Shown piece by piece: positions 14,109-27,150 of a stretch of DNA of 64,000 nt. The DNA is from Heterodera schachtii (taxonomy: Eukaryota; Nematoda; Chromadorea; Rhabditida; Heteroderidae), in the NCBI GenBank assembly GCA_023374025.1, contig SIJG01000026.1, forward strand, positions 1,323,342-1,387,341, given 5' to 3'. The notes beneath the pieces were generated by a model. That model did not search any database, was not told the origin of the DNA, and saw only the letters and a program-made list of their open reading frames with translations. The position numbers and the translations under genes are program-made. The number at the start of each line of letters is the position of its first letter. Within the stretch, counting starts at the first letter, position 1.

Positions 14109-14339
14109 TTTCTTCAAATTATTCTTTAAATGTTATAATTTTTTTTAATCTAAATGAATAATCTTTGATTAATAATGGCCATTTATTTATGTTTGAAACA
14201 AAACTGCACCAAAACAAAATGGATTTTCTGTTTAAAACAAACTACGAAACATTAAATGATTCTATTAACTCCAAAATATAAAAAAATTGAATATTCGTAA
14301 TAATTTACTATTGGATATTTTTGTTAATTTTATATTGTG

Positions 14340-14400
14340 AAATTATTGATAATTTTTAAAATCAAAAATTCTGTCAAGAAAATAAATAAATAAATTTTTG
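14340..14400 (+). repeat. Fragment of the TAGGGATGC MITE core
   Basis: The stretch TTTTTAAAATCAAAAATTCT..CAAGAAAATAAATAAATAAA matches the core of the elements at 36825-36885 (same strand) and 12180-12240 and 50665-50735 (opposite strand). It ends exactly where the GC-richer island begins. Confidence 0.5.
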
Positions 14401-15180
14401 ATTCACCATGGACACCATCTTAGAGGCCGATCCGGCGAAGAGGGGTATCATAACAAATACGGCACAACAAATGAACAGGCCCACAGATCTGGCAAAATAA
14501 TCTCCACTTTTGAGGCGTCAGCACAGTTTATTGAGGATGGTAGTCGTTCGTCAGAAATATTTTCGAGGGGGATAAACTGGAAAATTGCCCAATTTTGATT
14601 TCTCACACACTCATTGTCAGAAAACCATTTTAGTAAATGCCATTTTTAGTGTACAACAAAGAACTCATCGATCTCTTGTCATAGACGGTCCGCCGCGCCT
14701 CATCCTCCGTCAGGATCAAGAAGGACCCGACCAGCCAAGAAATTTCTCTGCTTGTCACATTATCGCGAAATGTCACTTCGCAAGCGGACATTCTGTCCGC
14801 GTTGGCCACTGGTGCCCAAAACCGAACAACCGCAGCGACCAATATGAACAATCAGTCATCAAGCTCACATGCCATTTTCACCTTTAACATCAAGCAAGCT
14901 CGAGTGGTGCTAGTTGAGGTACGGGTTTTTTTGCTCCAGGACCCTTCTCCGGGCAGTTGCAACGCATCAGTGAGATGCCGAAATTAACCGTGACCGGTGA
15001 CATTGGTCGAGAGCCGGGAGGCCTCCCAGCAGTCTATTCATGCTTTTCATCAATTTCGTCGAAGATCTGATGTCCCTCTTGGCCTGATCGGCCTCGAAGA
15101 TAAAATCTAAATGCGCCGTCAAATGTGAAATAACGTGGTTTCTGTGTTTGTGAATAACCGATAATTTCACACACTTCATA
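14401..15180 (-). pseudogene. GC-richer pseudogene-like island of unknown origin
   Basis: About 780 bases with near 45% GC and coding-like composition, but no frame longer than 100 codons. Minus-strand pieces include a 70-residue frame with F-E-A-D-Q-A-K-R-D-I..M-N-R-L-L-G-G near 15030-15110, and a 73-residue frame starting with a hydrophobic MFILVAAVVRFW at 14851. The plus strand at 14419-14490 encodes L-E-A-D-P-A-K-R-G-I..Q-M-N-R, a diverged inverted copy of the first motif. That arrangement suggests a decayed mobile element, possibly a retroelement, but I do not recognise the protein. Confidence 0.35.
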
Positions 15181-16820
15181 ATTTATCAGTTAATAAAACA
15201 TTTTTACATTTAAATTTGGATTTTATTTTTAAATATTTTGAGTGAGGTTTATTTTTTTAATTGTCGAAAATTTTATGATCTTTCAGATAAACAATCTTTT
15301 TTAGCAGAAAATTTTATCTCAACCGCTAGAAACTTTTTTCGAAAATTTCTCCTAAGTGTATTTTAGGATGTCCCGATCACCATGAAGGAGTAATCTGATT
15401 AAGTTTTTGTTCAAGACTTTATTGTTCAGCATAAAAAATATTTTAAAAGAATTTTTTAGCATAGAGAAACACATTTGCAAATCTTTGTTTAACCATCTTT
15501 AAACATTTTTCAAATACCTGTATGGCTAATATTCATTTTTCGATTATTTAAAAAAGACCCATCCATCTTTTTCAGATCCGAAATTCAATTGTAAAATATC
15601 GCATTTTCAAGTCCCTGGCTTCGGTAATGACTGTGTTAAAAATTGAAATTCAGCAAAGAAAATGCAAAAAAAAGATTCGAACGATGAACAGGCAATTGTA
15701 ATCTAGCAGAAATTTTTGTAATAGTTAAGAATACCTAGGGGAATTGAAAAATCGCCCAACTTTATTAGATACTTTCAGGCAAAAAAAGTTGACTTAAAAT
15801 CTCCATTAATTTCATTTCCCCTTTTATAATGAGTTTTACTATGACAAATTTGGGAATGTATCTTTTTTTGCACTTGATTTTTTTTGAGACAAGTTCGGCA
15901 ATTTAAAAATAACGAATGATTTTAAATTAATTTTCGTTTCTAAGCTCTAGCAAGAGATAAACTCGAAAAAATAAAACGTTTTAAAGACATAATTTGATCG
16001 ATCACTGTTTTCTGATCAATTGCTGGTGGATCGAACTTGGAGAAAACATTTTCAATCGTTTTGTTCACTGCTCATTACTTTTACCAAATCTTTGCTTCAG
16101 TTTTTGCTTGTGTCGCTTATCCCAAATTATTCTGTGCATTTTGGTCCGTGTTTTAATCGATTTCTTTTGCGCTTGCAAATGTTGATCTCTTCCAAAATTG
16201 CTTGCAATGTGCGTGAGTCCTATTGCTTAATCACCGGGTTGTTTTCACTTGTAATTTGTTGTCGCAATTGTTCCACTCGGATGCCCCTTCAAAAAATACA
16301 CCGCCAAAGAAATGAAAAATTTTCTCAAGAATCCTTCTTCAAAATTAATTTATTTTTTGAAATTTGAAATAATAAAACACAATTTGCGTTTTTTCTGCTT
16401 TTTGTTTCATAACTTAATTAACTCTATTTTCGATGTTTTTTTTTGTAAAAAATAGGTCAAGAGGTACGGCATATGTCAGTGAACTGGTGTTTTATTTATG
16501 GAATTTGATTATCTTTAATTAATTAAATAATTATTAAAAAGAATACTTTAATTTAAATCAAAAAATTTATCACCGTTAGGATGTGATAGATGTGACTAGA
16601 GAAAGAAAGTTTGATCAATAACAACACCCAGATCTCGGACACAATTTGTTGAGTATTTCATTTTCACCTATTTTGTATTTCAAGTATAAAACATAGCATT
16701 TTTTGTATGAATCTTCGATATCATTATCTTTTGCCCATTTATTAAGGGAGAATAAAGCTTGAGAGAGTAAATCCCTCCTGTAATCATTGCTATGTGATAT
16801 ATATATAGTTTAACGTCATC
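15181..16820. other. Intergenic DNA with scattered repeat fragments
   Basis: No exon could be supported. The plus-strand frames around 16000-16370 have no domain signal. Near 16310-16370 the words AAGAAATGAAAAATTTTCTC and CTTCTTCAAAATT match the interior of the TAGGGATGC MITE family. Confidence 0.4.
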
Positions 16821-16825
16821 AGCAT

Positions 16826-17036
16826 ATGAAATATTTGGAGAAAAATGGGAAGAAAAAAAAGAACAAAAACGAAATGAACTCAAAAAACGAAAAATTATTG
16901 AAAAATATTATAAAATGAAAGAGAAAGTAAAACAAAAAGGATGAAAATATTCAACAAAAGAATCGAGTAAGATTAATTCGAAAATTGCGTAGGCACAAAT
17001 CGCCAAATTTCAAATTGTTTCTTCCATTTCATTATT
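16826..17036 (+). pseudogene. Fragment of the secreted HTH-repeat family
   Basis: The plus strand encodes Y-E-I-F-G-E-K-W-E-E-K-K followed by a Lys/Glu-rich helix ending KMKEKVKQKG, then a stop and KYSTKES. The family segment I-F-G-E-K-W is the same as at 12716-13035, but the signal-peptide part is missing. Right after it, near 17005-17036, a reversed K-W-K-K-Q-F-like piece is followed directly by the retrotransposon, so the Pao element probably inserted into or next to this copy. Confidence 0.5.
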
Positions 17037-18810
17037 GGCGGGCGACCCGAACCGCAGCCGCCGCTTCATCTGGCGATTCGCTGCAAATTAACAAATTATC
17101 CACATAGAAATTTTTGGCCATTTCTAATGGGTCCCCCATCGTCGACAAATGGTGGCGCAAAACAGACGTAAGATGAAACGGTGAAGCATTGACGCTGAAA
17201 GCAAACCTTTTAAATCGGTAAACGACGAAATTTTGAGACTTAATGGTTAGAAAGGGTCCCGGAACCAAAGGAATTTGGCTACTTCCCTGTCTTCCTCCCG
17301 TAGGCCAACGGCCAAAAAGGCCTTTTTAATGTCCCCAAGAACTGGACAGGTGGAAGCTCTGAATCGCAGTAAAATCCCTGCTAATTCGGGGACCAAATTG
17401 GGGCCGGGTAGGAGTAAATCGTTAAGCGATGCCTTCCCCTTTTCGCGCGCTGAGCCGTCATAGACAACGCGCAGCTTTTTTGGGGACACAACCGCATGAT
17501 GGGGAATGCGTGCTCTTGAACCCCTTTACGAACTGCCGGTTCGATGATTCCCCGTTCTATTAGCTCCGTAATGGTTGCCTGATATTTTTTCCTAAATTCG
17601 GAGTTGACCTTAATTTGTGGGACAGAGCACAAAGGCGGGAATAAGCCAGAGAAAAATTGGTTGAAAGTCGGTCCTTACCCCCCGGGCGCCATGGCCAGCC
17701 GACTTCATATCTCCCTTCCTTAAATTTCCCTGAGTCAGAAAAATGGGCCAAAGCGAGGGATTCATCATTGGGGTCAAATGGGTCCCGAATGCCAATGGAT
17801 TCTAAGCTCCATAACTGCTTTACTAGCTCCTCCGGTTTGCTGCTTATCACCGGGCACACAAACGAAGGATTAATAGCTATGGCGGGCGCCAAAGGCAAGG
17901 GGAAGGATAGCGTACCACCGAAAACTGGTCCAAACACAGTTTCAATTCGGTACAATCCCAGGAGAATTTCCCGTTTTCCAAGGAAAAACCTCCAAAATTC
18001 CCGCACCCCAGCAAAATCTGAAGCTCTGGCTGTTATCCCCAGTTGGGCCATTCCCGGCGGAGCCCAATTATTTCCTTAACGAATTCGAGCGGTGGAATAA
18101 TTTGGGGAGTTTGGTTTAGTTCGACTGTCTCCCAACCTCCATCACTCCTCTTCAATTGGACTGAAAACCGAGGAGAGAAAAATTGGGTAGCCAATGGCGG
18201 ATTATTTCCCGAGAATCCCGTTACCGCCATTTTCTCATTTTGGATCAAATCTGGATTGATCTCGGAGACAAGGTTAGAGCCGATAAAACCGGGCTGAGAG
18301 CCGGCATTAAAGAACACGGGGGCTGAAATTGGTGAGGGCCCATTGTTGTTAAAAACCGGGGTTTCCTTTATCATTAAATAAGCCGTTGGTCGGGTTTGCC
18401 CTCGGGGGTTAAACTCTGTAAAACCCAAAGAAAACTCATTTTCTGAAATGAGAGACCAAATTTGAGTGTTCCCATCACCACCAGAAGGGAAGGCAATTGT
18501 GGTGGACACCTGCTGAGTGCTCCCCCCAGGGCGTGTCCCTCCGACCGTATTCTGTGGGCCCAATGGGACTGAATTGCTCCCCTGAGTCGGGGGTTTTCCC
18601 GGGCCAGGGCAGACCACCACGTGATGCCGTGCTTTGCACCTGAAACAGAGCGCCGTTGAAGAGAAAATGTCCTGGTGATGTCCTTCCCATGCGCAGAGTA
18701 AGCAACGCCCCTGTTCAGCAAGCCGAGCCATTCGTTGTGCCGCTGACCTGTAGACGAGGCAATTGTTCAAAATCTCAAAAATTTTCAATATTTCCCGCAT
18801 TCGTGGATGA
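17033..18810 (-). mobile_element. Broken Pao/BEL LTR retrotransposon
   Basis: Minus-strand frames read in order: a cysteine/histidine zinc-knuckle segment (C-L-L-C..H..C..C-R-C-K-A-R-H-H..C, 18590-18710); an aspartic-protease-like region (about 18000-18480); a segment F-K-E-G-R-Y-E-V-G-W-P-W just ahead of reverse transcriptase (about 17690-17720); then RT motifs L-R-V-V-Y-D-G-S-A (17447-17473) and Y-V-D-N-L-L-I (near 17085-17105). Such an order is typical of Pao/BEL polyproteins. The reading frame changes several times. The protease D-[ST]-G position reads N-A-G, and the RT Y-V-D-D reads Y-V-D-N. RNase H, integrase, the gag start and LTRs were not found, so it is a dead fragment. Confidence 0.85.
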
Positions 18811-18845
18811 ATTAACTTTTAAATTTTTAAAATGCCGGAGTCCCT

Positions 18846-18985
18846 AATCCCCCGAAATAGTGTCGGGGGGTCGGGGGACAAAAAGTCGGGGGTCGGGGAC
18901 CTTGGGGGACGACATGTCGGGGGTCGGGCCGGGGAATAGGCCCAGAAAACGTCTCGGGTCGGGTCGCGGGGCTCGGGGTTGGGGC
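18846..18985. repeat. G-run-rich block, GTCGGGGG-type repeats
   Basis: Dense runs of four to six G's in words such as GTCGGGGG and GGGTCGGG over 140 bases, next to the presumed 5' side of the Pao fragment. Several closely spaced G-runs could form a G-quadruplex. The right edge CTTAACCCTA resembles a TAGGG-type hAT end on the other strand, but no partner end was found. Confidence 0.5.
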
Positions 18986-18999
18986 TTAACCCTACTTTA

Positions 19000-21900
19000 A
19001 AGCATACAAATGATTCGTTGTTGTGCTCTTCTGTTTTGAAGTGATATGAATTTCTTTGAAAAACATTAAGATATATTTACATTATTGATTCATCAAATGT
19101 AATTTAACTATGTATTTTCAAATTATTTATTAAATATCTTTTATTTAATTATTCAAAAATTTAAAAAATGATTTGTTAAATATTAATCGTTTATAACTTT
19201 TCATTATGTTTATATATTTTGTTTTTATATTTTTTTTTGTTCCTATTTTTTAATTTTTAATTATCTATTCTAATGTAAATTTATCATTTTCCATTTAAAT
19301 TAAGAGATTAAAAATATATTTTTTAATTTATATTCATTATTTTATTTAGCCCATTTATTTAATTAATTTGTATTTAATATTTATTTTCATTCATAAGTAA
19401 AGATACCTAAAAGAAAGGTTTTTTGGACATGAATAAAGTTATTCTATAAAAACCAAATGGTTTAATTATTGGACTCATAAAATTCATTTGACCTCATTAA
19501 GTTTTCTATACTGTTTAACATACATTTTTCTTTTTATATTTAATAAAATTTATAAAGAGAAAATTTTAATTAATCTTGGATTTTATTATCAATTTTTTAT
19601 AATGTTTTATTAATTATTGACTGTCATTATTTTTCTTTTGGTTTTTGCATTAGGGTTTCAATTAAATGAATATTCATTTACTTTGTCAAATTTTTCAATA
19701 CATTTTATCTTAGTCTACTGCAAAATATACTAGTTCGATGAGAAGTGGAGTGGAACTGCTTCCCAAAATTTTACAAAAATTTTATATATATTATTTCGGC
19801 TTCTAATAATCTATATTGCATAAATTATATTTCAAGATTTATTTATTTTTAGTACTCTTATCATTAATACTGATAATAAATTTTGGTGCATTTCCAAAAA
19901 TTTCCGTACAAAATCCTTAAAATTGCGAAATATATATGAAAAAGTACGCTTTTTTCCAAAAAATATACCAAATATGTATAAAATCCCGGAATATGTAAAA
20001 ATATGTAAAAAAAAGTTCCATCTTTTGTTCGCAAATACAAAAAAAAAAATTTTCTTATTGTATGTCCATTTAGAATCCAAGGAAAAATGTATTTACATAA
20101 AATTGAGTTTTAATTTGGAAATATTTATCTTTTTTCTAATAAGATTTTTTATTTAAAAAAAACTTACTTTTTTAAAAAGGAAAGAATTTATTATTCTTTC
20201 TCTCGCACTTATTTTTCTTTTTTAAACTAAATTTTTTTTTGTCTTTTTGATTGAATTTTAATTATCCTCGCTTAGAAAATAAATAAATCGTTTTTCTTCT
20301 TTGCACTATAATTATACCTTTTTCTGACCCCTTTTTAGGTGTTTTTTCTATAATTTTATTTTGAAATATTTGATCTTATTCCTTTTTATTTTATTAATTT
20401 TTCAGAAACCAAACCAAATTTAAAACTGATTATGATAAGAATATAAAATTGATTAATTTAGAATTCATTTTAGAAAATTTGCCTTTTAATGCAAAATTTT
20501 TTATTTTTGTATTATTTTTTATAAATTTTTACTTTTTCATAAAATAAATTACAAATTTTTTTCTTAATCATATTTTTAACAACATAAATTTAAATTTAAA
20601 TTCTTTTGGTTTTTACATTCTGACTCACTGTGAATTAGTTAATTTTATTAATACATTTTATCAGATGGAATATTTTTAATTGAATATTTGATATGCTTAA
20701 GACATAAATTTGATTTTCAAAATATTTCTAATGCGTAAAGTTTTTTTTTTTACATTTCAATATAAATTTATGTTAAAATATATTTTTACATTTAATTCCA
20801 GCAATTAGTTAAATATATATTTGTTGTTTTATTGTATTTAATTGCAAAACTTTTTTAGAACTAAGGACTCTTTGCTCCGAACATTTACATAATATATTTC
20901 TGGGTAAAAATATTTTTATAAAAATAATCATAATTATTCTTGATTAATGTTTTTTTATAATTTAAATTCATTTCTTTTTTGTTGCGAGAAATATAAACTT
21001 TTAAGTTGGTAATTTTCCAATTTTAAGTATATTTTTTAGGTTTCATTAACCTTGCTTTTTTTTTAATTTCAATTGGATTTAATTCGTTTTTATAAATTTG
21101 CTTTGGGAATAATATCTGTCCAAAATCAAAATATTAAAATTTATCAATTGTTAATTAGTTTTTATGATGTAAGAGATTTTGTCATTTTCGAAGTTAGCAA
21201 AATAAAATTAATTACTTGCTTTAAAAATTATTTTTAAATAATTTTTTTTTTATTTATGTATTCATTAGTAGAATTGGAGAATAATTATTAAGCATGCAAT
21301 CAAAAAATTCTGCAATTTAAACTTAATCGTATAAATTTTAATGATCATTATGGTGAAGTTTATAATTAAATGTTTAATTAATGGAATATGAGTTAATTAA
21401 TTTTGGCGCAAATTGCACCTTTTTATCCAATTAACAATACACCTAACTAAATAATTCTTAAATTAATTAGAACCTTTTACCCCAAAAAAATAAATCTTAG
21501 GGAAAAAATTTTTTGTTTTAATTCGTTGTCCGGAGTTCGGAATTGGCAAACCCGAGTTTAGATTCGTAATGTTGATTTACTTTTACTAATAACATTGAAT
21601 ATTTATTTTACAAATTTCTTTAAAATTTTTCTTTTATCTTGTGAATTTCGTCATTTCTTCAATTTCATCGGCCACATCGCCAGGCTTTTTCTTTTTTCTT
21701 CTTATTTTAATGTTAACATTCTTTGATTCATTATATATAAAATTGAAAATTAAATTTAAATAAAAATTGAACAATTAAAAATAAAAAATCCTAATTTTAA
21801 TAACAATAGTAATTTCAAAACAACCAAATGCAAAAAATATATATTCTTTTATTTTTGAATTTTTATTCGAATGCGAGCTTCTAATTGCTGAAATCCTACT

Positions 21901-23560
21901 CAAAAATAATAATTCGAAAAATGATGATATGTAAGAAAGAAAATAATAAAAGTAAAAATATAAAGTTTATAAATAATTATTTGTAATTTAGTAAAGTCTA
22001 AGTGCAATTACTTTTGTTTAATTACAATTTAAAAAATATTAATTCACTTTTTATATTCTGGAAATTTTTAATTGAAATACGAAATGTTGTAATAAATTAT
22101 GCTTTTTTATAAATTTTTATTTTAAAAATATGAAATTATAATAATAATTTATTTATTATATTTGATTAATTGTAATAAGTTTATTAAGAATCTTTTATCT
22201 CTTTTTGCTCTTTAATCTCACGACCTCTTGTGTGAACCGAAGCCCGTTTTCTTTAGATTCGGTTGTTATTAATAAATAAAATGATATGCTAAGAGTTATT
22301 AATGCAAATTTATTTCAAGTTATTCTCTTGTTTGCATTATATGACAAATATAAAAACAGTTTAAAAGTTTATAGAAAATTAATTGTAAATATATTTTGCT
22401 TTTATAATTTTATCCTCGTTAACTCAAATATTATTATTCTCTAAAATTTAAATAATGATAGCTTAAAACATTTAATTATAATTATGATTGAAAATGTTTA
22501 TACTTTTTAAGCTAATTTTGTCAATGTGCGAAACATTTAGAATTTAAATTATAGCATTAATTTTTATTTCCTTTTAACGGAGCTTCAATAATACTATAAA
22601 GAAATATTTATTCATTCTTCAGTTTTTTCGTTTTATATAAAATTTTTATTTGCATGATTTTACTACTATAATATATTGTTTTTTAATTAAAATTTAGTTT
22701 TTAAATATTTAACACAAAAACTAATCAATAACCAATTGACTTATTATCTGGTTTCTATTTGTTTTATAATTTTCTCGTAATAATATTTATTTGAATAAGC
22801 ATATTTAAAAAAGGAAACTGATCATAATTCATAATTCAATTTTTAATTATTTACAAATTCATATTCTGTTAAAAAATTTTTAAATTTTTATCATGTTTTT
22901 TAGTTAAGCACATTTTATTATTAATTTATATATGTGTGAATTAATATTGCTTTTCAATTTTTTTAGAAATAACAATTTATTTATCTAATCTGAATTCAAT
23001 AATAATCCTGTAGACGGTTTTAATATTTTTTGCATTCGATATAATTTTTTGTTACGTCAAATTTAATTTTTGATTACTATAATAATTTTTGTTTAATTTA
23101 AATACAAATATAATTGTTTGCCATATCTCTCCAGCCAATTTTTTCAATCATTCTTCGGTAATAAATTTCGTTCGCAAAAAATTATTCATCGATTAATGTG
23201 GATTGGGGGGGGGGAGGGAATGCGCACCGAAAATGGTAGGCATTTTATTTATTTATTTATCTATTTTCGTTTCACCGCCAGTTTGACTTTAAAAAATTTT
23301 AAATTATTCAATTTCGCGCAAAATTGCTAAATGTTAATAATTCGATAGCCTTTTTTAATTTTTAAGACAAGTCATGAATTATCTCTAATTAATTGAAATT
23401 ATTTTTTTTTATTATTCTGTTTTGCTTGCTGTTTTCTATCTCATTTCTTATTGCTCTTTGGATTTTTTCCACAAAAAAATTTATCAATATTTTTATTTAT
23501 TCTTAAATGGGATAAATAAATTGCTAATTATAAATTGAAAATATTTTTAATTGCAGTATT
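19000..23560. other. AT-rich gene-poor stretch
   Basis: No supported genes. Around 19830-20160 short overlapping open frames occur on both strands within A/T-rich low-complexity sequence; I treat them as chance. A run of ten G's lies near 23204-23213. Confidence 0.5.
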
Positions 23561-23860
23561 TTGCGTTACTTTTTAAATTTTTTTTAATGTTTAGAGTTGA
23601 ATATATTTTATTTTTTAAATTGGAAAAATTTTAATTTTTGTATTTAGCCGTGATTAAAAATTTTTTATAAGATAAGTTTTCTTGAATAAAAATATAAAAA
23701 AAATTCAGAATTGCGTTACCTTTTAAATTTTTTTTAATGTTTAGAGTTGAATATATTTTATTTTTTAAATTGGAAAAATTTTAATTTTTGTATTTAGCCG
23801 TGATTAAAAATTTTTTATAAGATAAGTTTTCTTGAATAAAAATATAAAAAAAATTCAGAA
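23561..23860 (+). repeat. 150-base perfect-looking tandem duplication
   Basis: The block starting TTGCGTTACTTTTTAAATTT at 23561 is repeated from 23711 with only one or two base differences in the first twelve positions. Both copies contain TTTAGCCGTGATTAAAAATT and end in AAAATTCAGAATT. Unit length is 150 bases, two copies. High identity in non-coding DNA implies a recent duplication. Confidence 0.9.
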
Positions 23861-23862
23861 TT

Positions 23863-25697
23863 TTGAGGAATCAGATAATATTCTAAGAGCATAAAATATT
23901 GTTATTATTTATTAGAGTTATATTAAATTAGATTTTCGACTTCATTTTTATTAATTTATATTAATCAATCGTATGATTTTATCTTAACCAATCAGGATTT
24001 GAGTTGCCATCCCCAGACGAATTTATGTAATCAAAGGAGTTAAAGTTCTGTGCTTGGTCATCAAACATCTTTATTATAAGTGTTATTTACTTATATATAA
24101 AATATAAAGTAATTCTTAATTTTTTAAATTGCTTTTTTTTTGCAATTTCAATTTATTTAATTTTAATTACTTTGATTATATTCTTGGCAATTTACCGAAT
24201 ACTATCAATCACTGGCTTGATGTGTCGGCATTTATATTTTTGTAAAGCTATAATATACTTTTATTGCCATTCGGATTGCATTTATTTGTATTTAAATCGC
24301 AGATATTTATTTGTTTTCACAATAATATTTATATGTATAAATGCTGCCTTTTATTCAATGTTTCTTTTCATATGTAATTAAAATAATTTAGCATATAAAA
24401 TTATTTTTGTAACCACTGTTGGTGTATTATTCACATGATTTTTCGGTGTGCTTGCTTTGCATTAGTTGCTGGACTCTTTTTATAATTATTTAATAAAAAA
24501 ATTTAAATTCAATAACTATTATGAATATTTATTAATTTTTATTTGTAATATTTTTTTTGTAATTTATCTTAAGCAAATTTAGTTTTCATATTTATTGTGG
24601 GGTCTTTACTGCTATTCTTTTAAGATAATTCAAATTCACACTCAATTTATCTTTTTTTAAAGCTTGATTTAGTTTTTTTTTTTTTAAATTATAAAAACAG
24701 TTATTTTTACTGTAACTTTCAGTTGAAAAAAGCAAAAAATTTTGCTTTTTTCTTTTGGAAAAAATCCCCGTTTTGTACCTGGATCCTTTAAATAAAAGTT
24801 ACTGACAATTTGCCGTAAAATAACAAAGAAAATTTTTAATTATTTTTTTGTAAAAAAATCTCGTCTCGTATCTTGTATAACTCGTGTTTTTGGTCCGGGT
24901 CATTACTCAAAAAACCATCAAAACAAAATTTTTGACAGAAAATTATTCAGAACTTCGCCTAAAAGCAAATAAATTTTAAAAACTTATGTTTTTCGATAGC
25001 ACTAAGTGTTTCTATTATCATGCAAAATTTCAAGAAATTCGTTAGGACCTGAAAAATTAAAAAAACAATATTTTTTTGAACATTTTTTATTCATTTTCAT
25101 TTATGCTTTTTTATTGTCTTTCATTTGAACTAAAAATTTTGTTTATAATTATTATTTTATTTATTAAATTAATCACTGATTATATTTGTAATCACTTTTC
25201 ACCCTTAATTTTCTTAATTTGTATACTATCTTTATAATTTATTTTATTTTTTTTTTGGGAAAACATTCAAAGAAAAGTCGTAGTCTTTAGGACAACTACA
25301 ATTTTTCTGTTAATGTAGTGATTTAATTTTAATGTGATAATTTGAACAACGTTCATTTTTGACTGAATCTATTAAGAATATTTTTTATATATAAATTTTT
25401 TATTATTATCAGAAATTTAAAATAAAATATTCAACTAATTGTTTTACCCAATATATTATTCTTTCCAAACCAATAGTAAATGAGAGGCATTTCTGGTCAA
25501 ATTTATTTAATGCATAAATTTATTTTTTCTATTTAATAACTCATTTGAAGAAATGATTTTTTCATTTTGAGCTAATATAATATATATTTGTATTTAAATA
25601 AGTATTTTTAAATATTAATAAATGAAATTTTATTTTAATTTATATAATGCTAAAATTAATTTATTAGTGTTGCTTAATAATTTTATATTTTAGATAA
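23863..25697. other. AT-rich DNA, nothing recognised
   Basis: No exon, RNA or bounded repeat could be supported. Small frames such as 24172-24381 are composition-driven. Confidence 0.45.
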
Positions 25698-25705
25698 TTT
25701 ATTAG

Positions 25706-26193
25706 TAGGGATGCGATTTTTAGGCAAATTTTTGGACTTTTTGTGCTTAATGACTATTTGCCTATTTTTGTGCCTATTTCGCCATTTTTGACGAATTTTT
25801 CAGCATTTTCGGAAAAAACCTTAACAAAAATGAAAAAACACACCTATAAGAACCGACTTGAAATTTTTTTAGAAAATACACCCCTAAGAATTGAAAAAAA
25901 ATTTCACAAAAATTCATCCTCAAAATCAATTATTTTTTTAATAAAAATTCTTTGTTTAAAAGTTTATTTTTATCGAAAACAACTTTAAAACAATTGAAAT
26001 ATAAGCAAAATAATTTTTTTAATTAATTTTTACGTGTTTTACTACCTAAAGAGCTTTAATAAAAAATTTTTTTTTTGCCTATTTTAGTGCCTATTCGAGG
26101 ATTTTTTTGCCAATTTAATGCCTATTTTGCAATTTTTTATTGCCTTTTTAGGTGCCTATTCGCGATTTTTTGTGCCTAAAAATCGCATCCCTA
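25706..26193. mobile_element. hAT-type MITE, 488 bases, intact ends and target duplication
   Basis: The left end TAGGGATGCGATTTTTAGGC is mirrored at the right end by GCCTAAAAATCGCATCCCTA. The flanks are identical 8-base words TTTATTAG at 25698-25705 and 26194-26201. TA-GGG ends with an 8-base target duplication are the hallmark of the hAT superfamily. There is no transposase. The interior has a TACACCCCTAAGAATTG box at about 25876-25892 and many TTTTTGTGCCTATTT words near both ends. Confidence 0.9.
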
Positions 26194-26239
26194 TTTATTA
26201 GTATGCTTCTTCTGCTAGAGCTGTATTACTTTAAGTTCG

Positions 26240-27150
26240 ATATTTAGCGGTGTAAAAAAATTTTCGAGTCGGATTCCGAATTCAGAAATTTTTTATAAAA
26301 AGTCGGAATTTTTTTTTTAATTTATTAATTTTGGTATATAACAAATTGCACCTAAATTTTCAACTTTTTCCCGGGGCGCCTATTTACATATTTTTACAAG
26401 GGCTAGGAAATTACAAGGGAAATTTTTGTAATCCAAGAACAAATAAAATTTATCAGCATGAAGAAATTAGTTAACGGATTTAGAATCAAAATATGCTCAC
26501 CAAATACAAAAATTTACTATATTCTATTTGCTAAATATTAAAAAATTTATAAAAAGTTCTCAAGAAAACTATTAAAAAATTTTTTGTTTGAAAATGTACC
26601 CGTAATTTTTTCTTCAAAAAAGAGATAAATTTTTTAAATTCCAAAACAATGTTCTAAATCTTATTTATAAAATTGTAAAAGCTTGGCTTTGTTATATTAG
26701 TGTATTTTGGTTCTTTTCATTGTTTAATTTATTTATGTTTTTGGTGTTTTTACTTAAGATTCGAATACGATTTTGAAAAAGACTCGGCGGCGATGGTCGA
26801 AGGGCGCCCGGAAAATGCGTCAGTAGAAAATGCGTCAATGAAAATTTAGTCCCTTGCGTTTTCGGGGGCACTGAACACGAATCCGGTATCCATTTCGGCC
26901 AATTCCGAACCCCGAACCCGAATTCGAACAAAAAGTCGAAAGTGCAAATTTTCGAATTTAGCATTTTTGGTTCAAAAACCGCATAAATGATCTCTTATTG
27001 AAAGGATTGATGGCTTTCAGTTTGTTTCCGTATATTCAAACCGACTTTACAGAAAAAACCCAATTTCGAATATGTTGACTTTTAGGCTTTTTGTCCGAAT
27101 TTGGGTCCGGGGTCCGGAAAGCTCCTGTCTGGCGTTTCATGTCACTTTCG
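26240..27150. other. Decayed repeat with scattered GC-richer words
   Basis: Words such as GTCGGATTCCG, AATTCCGAACCCCGAACC and GTCCGGGGTCCGG are scattered among AT-rich DNA. The composition suggests a decayed element, but I could not define ends. No credible exon. Confidence 0.3.

Noticed and set aside
17275..18297. Plus-strand frames of 60-140 codons in the GC-rich block
   Set aside because: They are shadows of the Pao/BEL coding strand.
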